Below, in pieces: positions 37,620 to 46,457 of a stretch of DNA of 64,000 nucleotides; position 1 is the stretch's first letter, and every line of letters starts with the position of its first letter. The translations under genes and the position numbers were made by a program. The notes under the pieces are model-generated. The model saw only the letters and a list, made by a program, of their open reading frames with translations, searched no databases and was not told the DNA's origin. Source of the DNA: Betaproteobacteria bacterium (GTDB taxonomy: Bacteria > Pseudomonadota > Gammaproteobacteria > Burkholderiales > SG8-41); assembly GCA_016192825.1 (NCBI GenBank), contig JACPTK010000123.1:62001-126000 (forward strand), read 5' to 3'.

Positions 37620-37852
37620 TGCAACGTACCCAGATACTCCTCGACGACTGGCAGTACCAAGCGCTGAAGGCGCGCGCCCAGCGCGAGGGCCGCAGCATGT
37701 CCGATCTGCTACGCCAGATACTCGACGCGCACCTCGGAAAAGCCGCCGCCCGGACGCCCCGTCTCGCCGATATCCGCGCGGTCGGAGAAGACCGCACGGC
37801 CCGGGGCCGCGACCACGACCGCTTCCTGTACGGCAAAAGCGGCCGGCGCTGA
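37619..37852 (+). CDS. VapB-type antitoxin
   Basis: 77 residues. The N-terminus MQRTQILLDDWQYQALKARAQREGRSMSDLLRQILDAHL has the ribbon-helix-helix pattern of CopG-like antitoxins, and the C-terminus (AVGEDRTARGRDHDRFLYG) resembles the toxin-binding tails of VapB proteins with PIN partners. The stop overlaps the toxin start (TGATG), so translation is coupled. It likely binds the TGTAT/ATACA palindrome immediately upstream. Confidence 0.85.
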   Translation: MQRTQILLDDWQYQALKARAQREGRSMSDLLRQILDAHLGKAAARTPRLADIRAVGEDRTARGRDHDRFLYGKSGRR

Positions 37853-38262
37853 TGCAGCGGCTGTTCGTTGATACGAGCGCGTGGTTCGCGTTCACGAACC
37901 GCGCCGATCCCGACCACAAGGCGGTCGCCGCATTGCTCGATGCGTTCAAGGGACGATTGGTCACTTCAAACTTCGTTTTCGACGAAACGGTGACGCTGTG
38001 CCTGTACCGTCTGGGCCATGCCGCCGCCGAGCGCGTCGGCCAGGTGCTGCGCGACAGTAACCAGGTGGACCTGGTGCGCGTCGCGCCCGAGGACGAGACC
38101 GCCGCGTGGCAGCTTTTTCGCGAGCGCGCCGACAAGCAGTACAGCTTCACCGACTGCGCCTCGTTCGCGCTCATGCGACGGCTGGACCTCAAGACCGCCG
38201 CGGCCCTCGACGACGATTTCGCAGGGGAAGGATTCGAGCAGCTCCCGCCGCTTGCCCGGTGA
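37852..38262 (+). CDS. VapC-type PIN-domain toxin
   Basis: 136 residues of the PIN ribonuclease fold. The acidic active site is visible as Asp in FVDTSAW (about residue 7), Glu in FDETVTL (about 43), Asp in SFTDCASF (about 100) and Asp in AALDDDF near the end. Such toxins cut tRNA or rRNA when freed from the antitoxin. Translationally coupled to the vapB gene before it. This pair looks intact, unlike the divergent remnant. Confidence 0.88.
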   Translation: MQRLFVDTSAWFAFTNRADPDHKAVAALLDAFKGRLVTSNFVFDETVTLCLYRLGHAAAERVGQVLRDSNQVDLVRVAPEDETAAWQLFRERADKQYSFTDCASFALMRRLDLKTAAALDDDFAGEGFEQLPPLAR

Positions 38263-38449
38263 CACCGCAGCGTCGACCCTCGGAACCTTGGTGCGGAACC
38301 TTGGGCGTCTGAGATGCCCCCGGGCTCAGAGATCGGGCCTTGGAGCGCCCATTTTCATGCCAATGCCGATGCCAATGCCAGAAACACACCGCTAAACGCT
38401 TTCTTGGATCTTATCGACGTGTCTCGGCGTTCATCGGCGATTATGAGAC

Positions 38450-39619
38450 TCAAGCCGGGTTTCGCTTCACCAGCTCGCGCGCGATGATGATCCGCTGCAG
38501 CTCGTTGGTGCCTTCGCCGATCGCAAGCAGCGGCGCGTCGCGGTAGTAGCGCTCGATGTTGAACTCCTTCGAGTAGCCGTAGGCGCCGTGGATGCGCATC
38601 GCCTCCAGGCTGTTCTCCAGCGCCGCCTCGGTGGCGTAGAGCTTTGCCATGCCGGCCTCGAGGTCGCAGCGCCCGCCCGCGTCGTAGGCGCGCGCGGCCG
38701 TCTCTACCAGCAGGCGCGCAGCCTCGGTCCGGGTCGCCATGTCAGCAAGCTTGATCTGAATCGCTTGATGTTCCGCAATCGGCTTGCCGAAGGTCTTGCG
38801 CTGCTGCGCATAGCGCAGCGACTCATCCAGGCACGCGCGCGCGAGCCCCGCCCCGCGCGCCGCGACGTTGATGCGCCCGAGCTCGAGCCCGTTCAGAACC
38901 TGCTGCAAGCCGCGGCCCTCCTCCGTCCCGATCAGGTTCGCGGCCGGCACCCGGCAGTTCTCGAACAGGAGTTCGGCCGTGTCGATGCCGCGATAGCCGA
39001 GCTTCTCGAGCTTGCGCACCACCTTGAAGCCCGGCCCCTTCTCGATCAGCAGCAGGCTCATGCCCTTGTGCGGCGGCTGCACCCTGGTGTCCGTCTTCAC
39101 CAGCACGCCGAGGATCTGGCCCTCCGCGCTGTTGGTGATCCAGGTCTTGGCGCCGTTGACGACGTAATGATCACCGTCGCGGCGCGCGTGGGCGCGGATT
39201 GCCTGCAGGTCGGTGCCGCAGTCGGGCTCGGTCAGCGCGATGCCGCCGCGCAGCTCGCCGCTCGCGAAACGCGGAAGGTAGCGCTTTTTCTGTTCGCCGG
39301 TGCCGAAGCGCTGCACCGCCTGCGCCATGATGAGATGGGAGTTGAAGAACCCCGGGACCGACACCCACACCGCCGACATGCGCTCGACGATCCGTGCGTA
39401 GGTCAGCGCCGGGAGCCCGAGTCCGCCGAATTCGGGCGCGATGGTCGCGCCGAAGAGGCCGAGCGTCTTCAGTTTGTCGACAATGTCGTTCGGGTAGGTG
39501 TCGGCGGCTTCCAGCGCGTGCACGACCGGGCGCACGTGCCGCTCGAGAAAGCGGTCCACGCTCTGCAGGATGAGCGTTTCCTGCTCGTCGCCTGCGGCCG
39601 GCTTCGGCGTCTCGTCCAT
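38450..39619 (-). CDS. Acyl-CoA dehydrogenase
   Basis: FAD-dependent alpha,beta-dehydrogenation of an acyl-CoA. 389 residues, normal. It has the N-terminal helical domain, the middle domain with IALTEPDCGTDLQAI and KTWITNSAEG, and the C-terminal helical domain. Catalytic Glu369 lies in IGEGTNELQR. Chain-length or aryl specificity cannot be read. It faces the vapBC locus tail to tail; the 187-bp gap between them holds four short ATGCC(A/G) repeats near 38356. Confidence 0.95.
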   Translation of the reverse strand: MDETPKPAAGDEQETLILQSVDRFLERHVRPVVHALEAADTYPNDIVDKLKTLGLFGATIAPEFGGLGLPALTYARIVERMSAVWVSVPGFFNSHLIMAQAVQRFGTGEQKKRYLPRFASGELRGGIALTEPDCGTDLQAIRAHARRDGDHYVVNGAKTWITNSAEGQILGVLVKTDTRVQPPHKGMSLLLIEKGPGFKVVRKLEKLGYRGIDTAELLFENCRVPAANLIGTEEGRGLQQVLNGLELGRINVAARGAGLARACLDESLRYAQQRKTFGKPIAEHQAIQIKLADMATRTEAARLLVETAARAYDAGGRCDLEAGMAKLYATEAALENSLEAMRIHGAYGYSKEFNIERYYRDAPLLAIGEGTNELQRIIIARELVKRNPA

Positions 39620-39868
39620 ACCTGGTCAACTCTATCCTGAGAACGCGACCGCCGCCATATCGTCTACGCATCAACAAGACCGGCAGTCCAGCCCACGTTG
39701 TGGATGCGTGTGCACACGACGGCCGGTCAATCGGCGGCGCTGGTCAAAGATCGGGATTTGCCCCTGCGCCTGGTTGTTGTTTGACTCCCACCCGCGTATT
39801 CTTGACTCGTGGCGGCCGCGACGTGCCGGCCAGCCAATTCGAGCGTACGAGTCAGCAGGAGACAAGCT

Positions 39869-40840
39869 ATGTTACGGTCTTTTTCGAAAGCGGTGTTCCT
39901 TGCGTTCACCGTGTTGCCGGCAGCAACTACCCTGGGAGCAAGCTATCCACAACGACCCATCAGGCTGGTGGTTCCTTATCCCCCGGGCGGAGCGGCCGAT
40001 GTGCTGTCGCGCGTTCTTGCGGAGCCCTTGCGCGAGGAGCTCAAGCAGCCGGTCGTAGTCGACAACCGGGGCGGGGCCGGCGGAAACATCGCAATGGAGC
40101 TGGTGGCGGGAGCTACGTCGGACGGTTATACGCTCATTATGGCTAATGCGCCGACTCTGGCAATCAACCCGACGCTGTACGCCCACATCCGCTTCGATCC
40201 GGTACGTGATTTCGCGCCCACAAGCCTAATCGCCAAGGTGCCGCTTTTTGTCCTCGTGCAGGCATCGTCGCCTGTAAAGTCAGTAAAGCAGCTGATTTCC
40301 ATGGCCAAGGAGAAGCCGAACGCGTTGTCCTACGCTATCGGCGGGAATGGAAGTGTCACGCAATTGTCGGCAGCGCTGTTTGCGGAGCGGGCAGGAATCA
40401 AGCTCCGCGGTATCTCCTATAAAGGGAGCGCCCCGGCACTGGTTGGCCTGATGAGCGCAGAGACGGACTGCATGTTCGACCTGATGCCATCATCGATGCC
40501 TTTCGTGAAGTCCGGCCGGCTCCGGGCACTGGCGGTAACGAGCTCGACACGGTCAGCGCTCGCGCCGGGTCTGCCGACCATCGCAGAACTGGGCCTGCCT
40601 GGCTATGAGGCAAGCTCCTGGTTTGGTGTAATGGCGCCCGCAAAAACGCCAACGGACATTCTAGCCAGACTAAATCACGTTATCGTCAATATCGTGAAGT
40701 CGCACTCATTTCAACAGAAGCTGGTCACGCTCGGTGCCGAACCGGCTTGGGGCACGCAAAGCGAATTTGCGGCCTACATCAAGTCCGAGGGGAAGAAGTG
40801 GGGACAGATCGTCACTAAGCTGGGTTTGAGAATAGAGTAG
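39869..40840 (+). CDS. Bug-family (TctC) periplasmic solute receptor
   Basis: 323 residues from ATG 39869, which has AGGAG 7 nt upstream; the longer open frame is not used. The signal peptide MLRSFSKAVFLAFTVLPAATTLGA is followed by SYPQRPIRLVVPYPPGGAAD and VDNRGGAGGNIAMELVA. Second orphan Bug receptor of the window. It converges on the UbiD-family decarboxylase gene. Ligand unknown, but it may deliver the substrate of the neighbouring UbiD/OMPDC-like operon. Confidence 0.95.
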   Translation: MLRSFSKAVFLAFTVLPAATTLGASYPQRPIRLVVPYPPGGAADVLSRVLAEPLREELKQPVVVDNRGGAGGNIAMELVAGATSDGYTLIMANAPTLAINPTLYAHIRFDPVRDFAPTSLIAKVPLFVLVQASSPVKSVKQLISMAKEKPNALSYAIGGNGSVTQLSAALFAERAGIKLRGISYKGSAPALVGLMSAETDCMFDLMPSSMPFVKSGRLRALAVTSSTRSALAPGLPTIAELGLPGYEASSWFGVMAPAKTPTDILARLNHVIVNIVKSHSFQQKLVTLGAEPAWGTQSEFAAYIKSEGKKWGQIVTKLGLRIE

Positions 40841-40938
40841 AGAATAGTACCGCTGCAACCGCCTGGCGCTGTCAGGGGTAGGCCGCGCCAGCAGCCGGAA
40901 GGCGACGGCGATTGAAGCCTTTTGCCAACAGCCAAGCC

Positions 40939-42423
40939 TCAATCAAACCCATATTCCTTCCAGCGTCTCAGGACAGTCTGCTCGTGTTCCGGAGCGGGGG
41001 CTACCGTCGGCGGAAAGCGCTCTCCGCCCCACTCGGGCCGGCGCTGGAAATGCCAGTTGCGCGTGGCGTCAATCAATACGCGATTCCAAATTCCCGAGCC
41101 GAGCTGGTTGATGTCGCGCTCTTCCATAGGGGTGCTCGGGTCGAGCGGATGCCCAAATGACCCCGGAAAAATGACAATGCCGCCATGCCCTGCATTGACG
41201 CGGTAGGCGATGGCCCAATCAATCTGCTCGTAGGAGGTCACGTCAATGTCCTCTTCGACGACGAAGACGTGTTTGTAGCGCCCTTGGCCGGCGCTGGCCC
41301 CCCATAGAGCCGCCGCGATCTGCTTGGGTTGTCCCTGATATTGTTTCCGAATCTTGATGTAGATGTTGATTCCGCAGGTGATGGGATCTGCATACACGTC
41401 GAGAACGCCGGGTATGCCAGCGGTGTTGAGCACATTCCAGGCGATCGCTGCGCGCTGAGCCGAAGAGATCACGGCGTTTTCGCTGTACGAGCCGGGCATG
41501 TTGCCTTCCTGCGTCCCGCGCAGTATCGGGCCGTTACGGTGCGTAACGCACGTGACCTGGATGGTCGGTCGCGGGGTCGGAATGTCGGATACGTAGCCGG
41601 TAAACTCCGCGAACGGCCCTTCGATCTCGTAGGTTTCAGGATCAGGATCGATCAAACCCTCGATCACGATTTCCGCGCTTGCCGGTACTTCGAGGTCTAC
41701 GGTCTCGCACTTGACCAGCGGCACGGGCTCGTTGCGGTACGCGCCCAGCACGTCGAACTCGCAAACGCCGGCTGGCAAGGGGCTTCCACCCAGGAAACCC
41801 ATAATAGGGTCCCAGCCGATTACACAGGCAACGGGCATTTTTTCCCTGCGGTCGGCGTACTTCGAAAAATGCTGTCCCCAGTGCTGGCCGCCCTTGATCA
41901 GCAATGAAGGGATTGTGTTTTTCCTGCCGACCATTCCGCGATAGATACCGACGTTCTGAACTCGCGTGTCCGGATCCCGGGTGACAATGCAGGCGTAGGT
42001 ATTGATGTAGCGGCCGCCTTCCAGAAAATGCCATTTGGGCACAGGAAATTCCAGAAGATCCACCTCCGGCCCCATGATGATGTTTTCCTTGACCGGCCCG
42101 CCCAGCACGACGACCGGGGAAATCTGTTCGCGGTTCTTTCGCATGACGTACTGCACGATTTCCCTGTTGCTGACGTTCTTGGGAAAGCCCAGCGCCAGGG
42201 CGAGCCGTTGACGCGTGCCGACCCCGCCCGTGAACACCTTCCGTCCCCGCGTGTTTTCGTGGCCGATGATGTTTTCGAACGACAGAGCGGGGCCTTTGCG
42301 CTCGAGCACCTTGCGCGAAATCGTCCCGATCTCACAGTCCCAATTAACCGGCGCCTTGATGCGATGAAGCTCGGCCTCGCGCTCAAGGAGCGCAATCCAT
42401 TGCCGTAGATCAATGCAACCCAT
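40939..42423 (-). CDS. UbiD-family decarboxylase
   Basis: Prenylated-FMN-dependent (de)carboxylase family; members act on hydroxybenzoates, gallate, phenylacrylates, pyrroles or furoates. 494 residues from MGCIDLRQWIALLERE (ATG 42423, with GGGTGG upstream). Landmarks are the GPFAEFTGYVSD motif with family glutamates, and NVGIYRGMVGRKN. The Arg/His region reads GSYSENAVISSAQ and departs from classical UbiD, so it is probably a substrate-divergent member. It is divergent from the OMPDC-like operon with a 198-bp shared upstream region. UbiX is not in the window. Confidence 0.9.
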   Translation of the reverse strand: MGCIDLRQWIALLEREAELHRIKAPVNWDCEIGTISRKVLERKGPALSFENIIGHENTRGRKVFTGGVGTRQRLALALGFPKNVSNREIVQYVMRKNREQISPVVVLGGPVKENIIMGPEVDLLEFPVPKWHFLEGGRYINTYACIVTRDPDTRVQNVGIYRGMVGRKNTIPSLLIKGGQHWGQHFSKYADRREKMPVACVIGWDPIMGFLGGSPLPAGVCEFDVLGAYRNEPVPLVKCETVDLEVPASAEIVIEGLIDPDPETYEIEGPFAEFTGYVSDIPTPRPTIQVTCVTHRNGPILRGTQEGNMPGSYSENAVISSAQRAAIAWNVLNTAGIPGVLDVYADPITCGINIYIKIRKQYQGQPKQIAAALWGASAGQGRYKHVFVVEEDIDVTSYEQIDWAIAYRVNAGHGGIVIFPGSFGHPLDPSTPMEERDINQLGSGIWNRVLIDATRNWHFQRRPEWGGERFPPTVAPAPEHEQTVLRRWKEYGFD

Positions 42424-42621
42424 TTTCCACCCTTGTCGCCGTTGTTTCCGGGATGATACCCGAATCGATGTGAATTTAACGGGGTCGCATCGTATGGGCC
42501 ATCGCTTGGATTCTGTCTGTTGGTGGTAAACTGCGCTACCTGCCGCGCGCTCTCGGCGTCGCGGCGCCACACCGGATTCGAGTGACGCACTCGCGCACTG
42601 CGGAACATCTGGGGACACGTC

Positions 42622-43437
42622 ATGACGGAATCGGCCACGCTGCCTGCACATGTTTACTACGACGACTCCGCACGTATGCCCGACGGGCGGCTCTCCCATG
42701 CGGGGCTTGCCAGGTTACACGATGTCAAACTGCGGACGACCCACGGTATCCTGCTCGCTCTGGACATGGAATCGCTGGACGAGATGAAGCGTGTGGTGGA
42801 GCGCACGACTCGAATTGAAGGTATCGTCGGCTACAAGGTGGGGCTGACCGCGGCGCTGAGGCTCGGCCTCGGTGGAGCCGTGCGGCATCTCCGTGCAGTG
42901 ACAGATCTGCCGCTGGTATACGATCACCAGAAAGCCGGGCCGGATGTGCCCGACATGGCGGCAAAGTTCGCGTCGACCTGCAAGGAGGCGGGAGTTGACG
43001 CTCTGATTCTTTTCCCGGTAGCGGGTCCCCGTGCTGTCACCGAGTTCGCGGGGAACGCTTACAAGCAACGGCTCTTGCCGATAGTCGGTGGCGACCTGCC
43101 GTTCGCGGATTACAACGCTTCCGGCGGGGGTTATGTGATCGATGACGCGTTGGACAGGATCTTCCGCAAAGCGATCGAGATCGGCGTCAACCACTTCGTC
43201 ATTCCGGCGAATACCCCGGATAAGGTGCGGCATCACGCGCGTTGGTTGGTAGAGAAGCTGGAACAACCCTGTCTGTTTGTTCCCGGCATCGGCCCCTTAG
43301 GCGGTAGCATTGCCAGCACGTTCTCGGCCGCGCCCGGCTGCAGAATGTATGCGGTAATCGGCCGCGCCATTTACGCTGCTTCCGATCCCGCGAAAGCGGC
43401 CCGCGATCTTGCGGCAGAAGCATTGCGTTTCGCGTAG
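42622..43437 (+). CDS. OMP-decarboxylase-superfamily enzyme
   Basis: 271 residues of the OMPDC/TIM-barrel family. ILLALDMESLDE (about 43-54) matches the first strand, YKVG (71-74) the second, and VYDHQKAGPDVPDMA (about 99-113) stands in for the catalytic DxKxxD loop, with Asp101, Lys104 and Asp108. The phosphate end reads LFVPGIGPLGGSIA. It has a roughly 40-residue N-terminal extension and an altered catalytic spacing, so it may not be PyrF itself. First gene of the operon with ALDH, amidohydrolase, NadC-like and PncC-like genes. Confidence 0.75.
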   Translation: MTESATLPAHVYYDDSARMPDGRLSHAGLARLHDVKLRTTHGILLALDMESLDEMKRVVERTTRIEGIVGYKVGLTAALRLGLGGAVRHLRAVTDLPLVYDHQKAGPDVPDMAAKFASTCKEAGVDALILFPVAGPRAVTEFAGNAYKQRLLPIVGGDLPFADYNASGGGYVIDDALDRIFRKAIEIGVNHFVIPANTPDKVRHHARWLVEKLEQPCLFVPGIGPLGGSIASTFSAAPGCRMYAVIGRAIYAASDPAKAARDLAAEALRFA

Positions 43438-43440
43438 TCC

Positions 43441-43635
43441 ATGACGGCGACGGCGCCTGTGATGCGGACCGCCTGGTATGCGCCTGGTAAGTGCCGCAGC
43501 ACCGACCCGGATATCGATGTGCACATCGCCGATCTGCGGGAGCTTCTGGTGTGGTGTCGCAACAACCTCGAACCGTGGGACACTGGTGATGACTGGAATC
43601 GAAACCCGGTTGCTGATCGACGGCAAGTTTACTGA
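43441..43635 (+). CDS. Possible small protein of the 42.6-47.9 kb operon
   Basis: 64-codon frame starting 3 bp after the OMPDC-like stop and overlapping the next gene by 47 bp. Third codon positions are G/C-rich through about codon 50, as in neighbouring genes. The protein (WYAPGKCRSTDPDIDVHIAD, then LRELLVWCRNNLEPWDTGDD) is Asp- and Trp-rich. I recognise no family. It could also be untranslated spacer. Moderate to low confidence. Confidence 0.35.
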   Translation: MTATAPVMRTAWYAPGKCRSTDPDIDVHIADLRELLVWCRNNLEPWDTGDDWNRNPVADRRQVY

Positions 43636-45046
43636 CGCCCTCTCCTGCCGGACGTTCTCCACGGAGAGCCCGATCGACGGCTGCAAGATCGCCGACGTCG
43701 CATGCGCCGGCCCCGAGGACGTCGATCGCGCTGCGGTGGCAGCCCGTAAGGCGTTCGACGCCGCTCCCTGGCGGAAACTCATGCCTTCCGAGCGCGGACG
43801 CGTGCTGCGCAAGATCGCCGACGGCATCCGCGGGCGTCTCGATGCGATTGCCGAGGTCGAGACCCGTAATGGCGGCAAGACCATCGCCAACTCAAAGAAC
43901 GAGGTCGAGGCGGCCGCGGGCGTATTTGACTACTACTCCGGCGCGATGGACAAATTTTTCGGCGAAACCATCCCGATGGGCCATGGCGTGCTGGACTTCA
44001 CGTTTCGGGAACCTGTCGGCGTCGTCGCGCAGATCACGCCTTGGAACTTCCCGTTTCTCGCCGCAGCTTGGAAGGTGGCGCCGGCGCTCGCGACCGGCTG
44101 CACGGTAATTCTCAAACCTGCGAGTTACACGCCGCTTACGGCCCTCATGCTGGGGCGCATTGCCTTGGATGCCGGAGTGCCAGAAGGCGTGCTCAACGTA
44201 TTGCCGGGCCCTGGCGCGAAGCTGGGCGAGCATATCGGGCGCCATCCGCTCATAGACAAGATTGCGTTTACCGGCGAGACTCGCACCGGTGCGGGTCTCA
44301 TCAAAGCCGCGGCCGACGGGATCAAGCGCGTATCGCTCGAACTGGGCGGGAAGAGCCCGAACATTATTTTCGCCGACTCGGATATCGCGAAAGCGGCGGC
44401 TGCAGCGGTCAAGGGCGGATTCGGCAATGCCGGCCAGAGCTGCTCGGCGCGAACTCGTGTGTTTGTCGAGCGGCCGGTGCACGACGAGTTCGTGACCGCA
44501 TTCTCGCAGGCAACCTCTCGCTACAAGGTCGGTGATCCACTTGACCCGGCCACGGACATGGGTCCGCTGGTCTCCGACGCGCAGTGGCGTAATGTAAAGG
44601 CGATGGTGGAGGATGGGTCCGCAGCGGGGGCGCACATCGTCTGCGGTGGTGATCGTCCCGCCGGGCTTACCGCCGGAAGCTATTTTGCGCCAACCATCAT
44701 GACGGATGTGCGCAACGATATGCGGATTGCCCGCGAGGAGGTCTTCGGTCCGGTCGTCGTGGTGGTCCCCTTCGACAGCGAAGAAGAGGTGGTACGGCTC
44801 GCGAATGACAGCGAGTACGGACTCAACGGGTCGATCTGGACCCGTGACATTGGGCGCGCATTGCGTGTTGCTCGCGACGTGCGCACCGGCATGATCAGCA
44901 TCAACTCGCACGGAAGCTCCAGCCGCTACGGCACTTATGCGCCGTTTGGCGGCTACAGGAAGTCCGGGCTTGGCCGCGAGCTTGGGATGTACGCGCTCTC
45001 GCTTTACACCGAAGTGAAGAACGTGTTCATAGACTTGGGCGACTGA
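43589..45046 (+). CDS. NAD(P)-dependent aldehyde dehydrogenase
   Basis: Oxidises an aldehyde to an acid. 485 residues from MTGIETRLLIDGKF. Rossmann/oxyanion motif TPWNFP with Asn153, general base Glu251 (LELGGKSPN) and nucleophile Cys285 (GQSCSARTR) are intact. The closest subgroups by eye are betaine-, aminobutyraldehyde- or semialdehyde-type dehydrogenases, but the substrate is not certain. It lies second or third in an operon whose other enzymes suggest breakdown of a heteroaromatic compound to an aldehyde intermediate. Confidence 0.95.
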   Translation: MTGIETRLLIDGKFTDALSCRTFSTESPIDGCKIADVACAGPEDVDRAAVAARKAFDAAPWRKLMPSERGRVLRKIADGIRGRLDAIAEVETRNGGKTIANSKNEVEAAAGVFDYYSGAMDKFFGETIPMGHGVLDFTFREPVGVVAQITPWNFPFLAAAWKVAPALATGCTVILKPASYTPLTALMLGRIALDAGVPEGVLNVLPGPGAKLGEHIGRHPLIDKIAFTGETRTGAGLIKAAADGIKRVSLELGGKSPNIIFADSDIAKAAAAAVKGGFGNAGQSCSARTRVFVERPVHDEFVTAFSQATSRYKVGDPLDPATDMGPLVSDAQWRNVKAMVEDGSAAGAHIVCGGDRPAGLTAGSYFAPTIMTDVRNDMRIAREEVFGPVVVVVPFDSEEEVVRLANDSEYGLNGSIWTRDIGRALRVARDVRTGMISINSHGSSSRYGTYAPFGGYRKSGLGRELGMYALSLYTEVKNVFIDLGD

Positions 45047-45173
45047 GCCAACGGCACAGCGGGGACGTGTGCGTGTGATCGTGGCCGCCTCCGTGTTCCC
45101 CAAAGCATGGCGCCCGACGCTTGCCTGATGTAATCTGCGCGAGAAACATTATTAGGGGAAGCAAGGCAGGCGA

Positions 45174-46445
45174 ATGCATTCTGACGCGAGACCGCTGGCG
45201 CTCGTTGGTGGCCGACTGATCGACGGCCTGGGCCACGATCCTGTCCCAAGGGCGACCGTGCTCGTCGAGAACGGTCGCGTCATCGCCGCGGGCAAGGCGT
45301 CGGCTATTCGCCTCCCGCGCGGCACGCAGGTGCTCGATGCCGCGGGCTGCGCGGTGTTGCCGGGCATGATCGACTGCCATGTGCACAGCACCTATCGTGC
45401 GCGCGACGTGCGCCGGCATCTGCTCAATACGCCCACTTATAACGTGCTGCGCTCGACGCACATTCTTGAAGAGACGCTTGCCTGTGGCGTGACGACGGCG
45501 CGCGATATGGGCGGCGCGGACGCGGGGTTTCGCGAGTCGATCAGGGAGGGCTATATAAGGGGCCCGCGGTTGCTGATTTCGATCGTAATGATCTCCCAGA
45601 CGGGGGGCCACGGTGATTCCTGGGTTCCCGCCGGCGTCCGGCTTCAGAAGAGAGCCTGGCTGCCGAGTGGGATCGTCGACGGCACCGAAGACATGCGCAA
45701 GCTGGTGCGCTCCTTGTTGATGGCGGGCGCGGATTTCATCAAGATATGCACAAGCGGCGGCATCACCTCCGTGACCGACAGTTGGGACGAGCCACAATTG
45801 ACGGCTGACGAGATCCGGACTGCGGTGACGGAAGCGACGGCCAAGCGCAAGCGCGTCGCTGTGCATGCAGAGGGCATCGAAGGGGTCCGCAGGGCGCTCA
45901 GCGCCGACATCCATTCGCTGGAACACGGTTGGTTCCTCGACGAAGCGTGCGTGGACAGCATGATAAAACGCGGCATCTGGTGGGTGCCGACGCTCGCGCT
46001 GGTTCCGCTCTCCGTCGAGCGCCGCAAGATCGACCCGGCATGGAGTAATCAGCAGCTCGCCAGGGAAGACGACAAGGACGCTGCGATTTATAGCGCGATG
46101 AAGAAACAGGTTCCGCTGTGGAAAGACGCCGTCAAGCGGGGTATCAAGGTTGCAATGGGCACAGACCAGTCGCACCGACTCCTGGTGGGGGAAAACCTTG
46201 TCGAACTGGAGTTCATGGTCAAATGGCTGGGTATGTCGGAGATGGAAGCTATTGTCGCCTCGACCACCCGGGCTGCGGAATGTATCGAGCAGCCGGAATT
46301 GGGCGCGCTGGCGCCGGGGAAGATTGCCGACGTACTCGTAATCGATGGCGATCCGCTGGAGGACATCCGCGTGCTGCAGCAACGCAGTCGCATCAAGCTG
46401 GTGATGAAGGACGGCAAGGCGTACCATAATCACTTGCCTCGCTAA
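45174..46445 (+). CDS. Metal-dependent amidohydrolase
   Basis: Amidohydrolase superfamily, imidazolonepropionase/prolidase-like branch. 423 residues. Likely metal ligands: His69 and His71 (DCHVH), carboxylated Lys190 (DFIKICTSGG), His231 (AVHAEG), His251 (SLEHGW) and Asp331 (MGTDQS). No signal peptide, so it is cytoplasmic. It hydrolyses a cyclic amide or peptide-like C-N bond, and in this operon might open a ring after decarboxylation; that is inference. It ends 12 bp before the NadC-like gene. Confidence 0.9.
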   Translation: MHSDARPLALVGGRLIDGLGHDPVPRATVLVENGRVIAAGKASAIRLPRGTQVLDAAGCAVLPGMIDCHVHSTYRARDVRRHLLNTPTYNVLRSTHILEETLACGVTTARDMGGADAGFRESIREGYIRGPRLLISIVMISQTGGHGDSWVPAGVRLQKRAWLPSGIVDGTEDMRKLVRSLLMAGADFIKICTSGGITSVTDSWDEPQLTADEIRTAVTEATAKRKRVAVHAEGIEGVRRALSADIHSLEHGWFLDEACVDSMIKRGIWWVPTLALVPLSVERRKIDPAWSNQQLAREDDKDAAIYSAMKKQVPLWKDAVKRGIKVAMGTDQSHRLLVGENLVELEFMVKWLGMSEMEAIVASTTRAAECIEQPELGALAPGKIADVLVIDGDPLEDIRVLQQRSRIKLVMKDGKAYHNHLPR

Positions 46446-46457
46446 AAGGAGGAAATC

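Noticed and set aside
42500-42535. Promoter TTGGAT-N15-TAAACT before the OMPDC-like gene
   Set aside because: The spacer is only 15 bp and both boxes are weak, so I do not list it.
42424-42699. N-terminal extension of the UbiD-family protein in the longer open frame
   Set aside because: The extension overlaps the divergent operon start and has no family match; MGCIDLRQW at 42423 fits UbiD starts.
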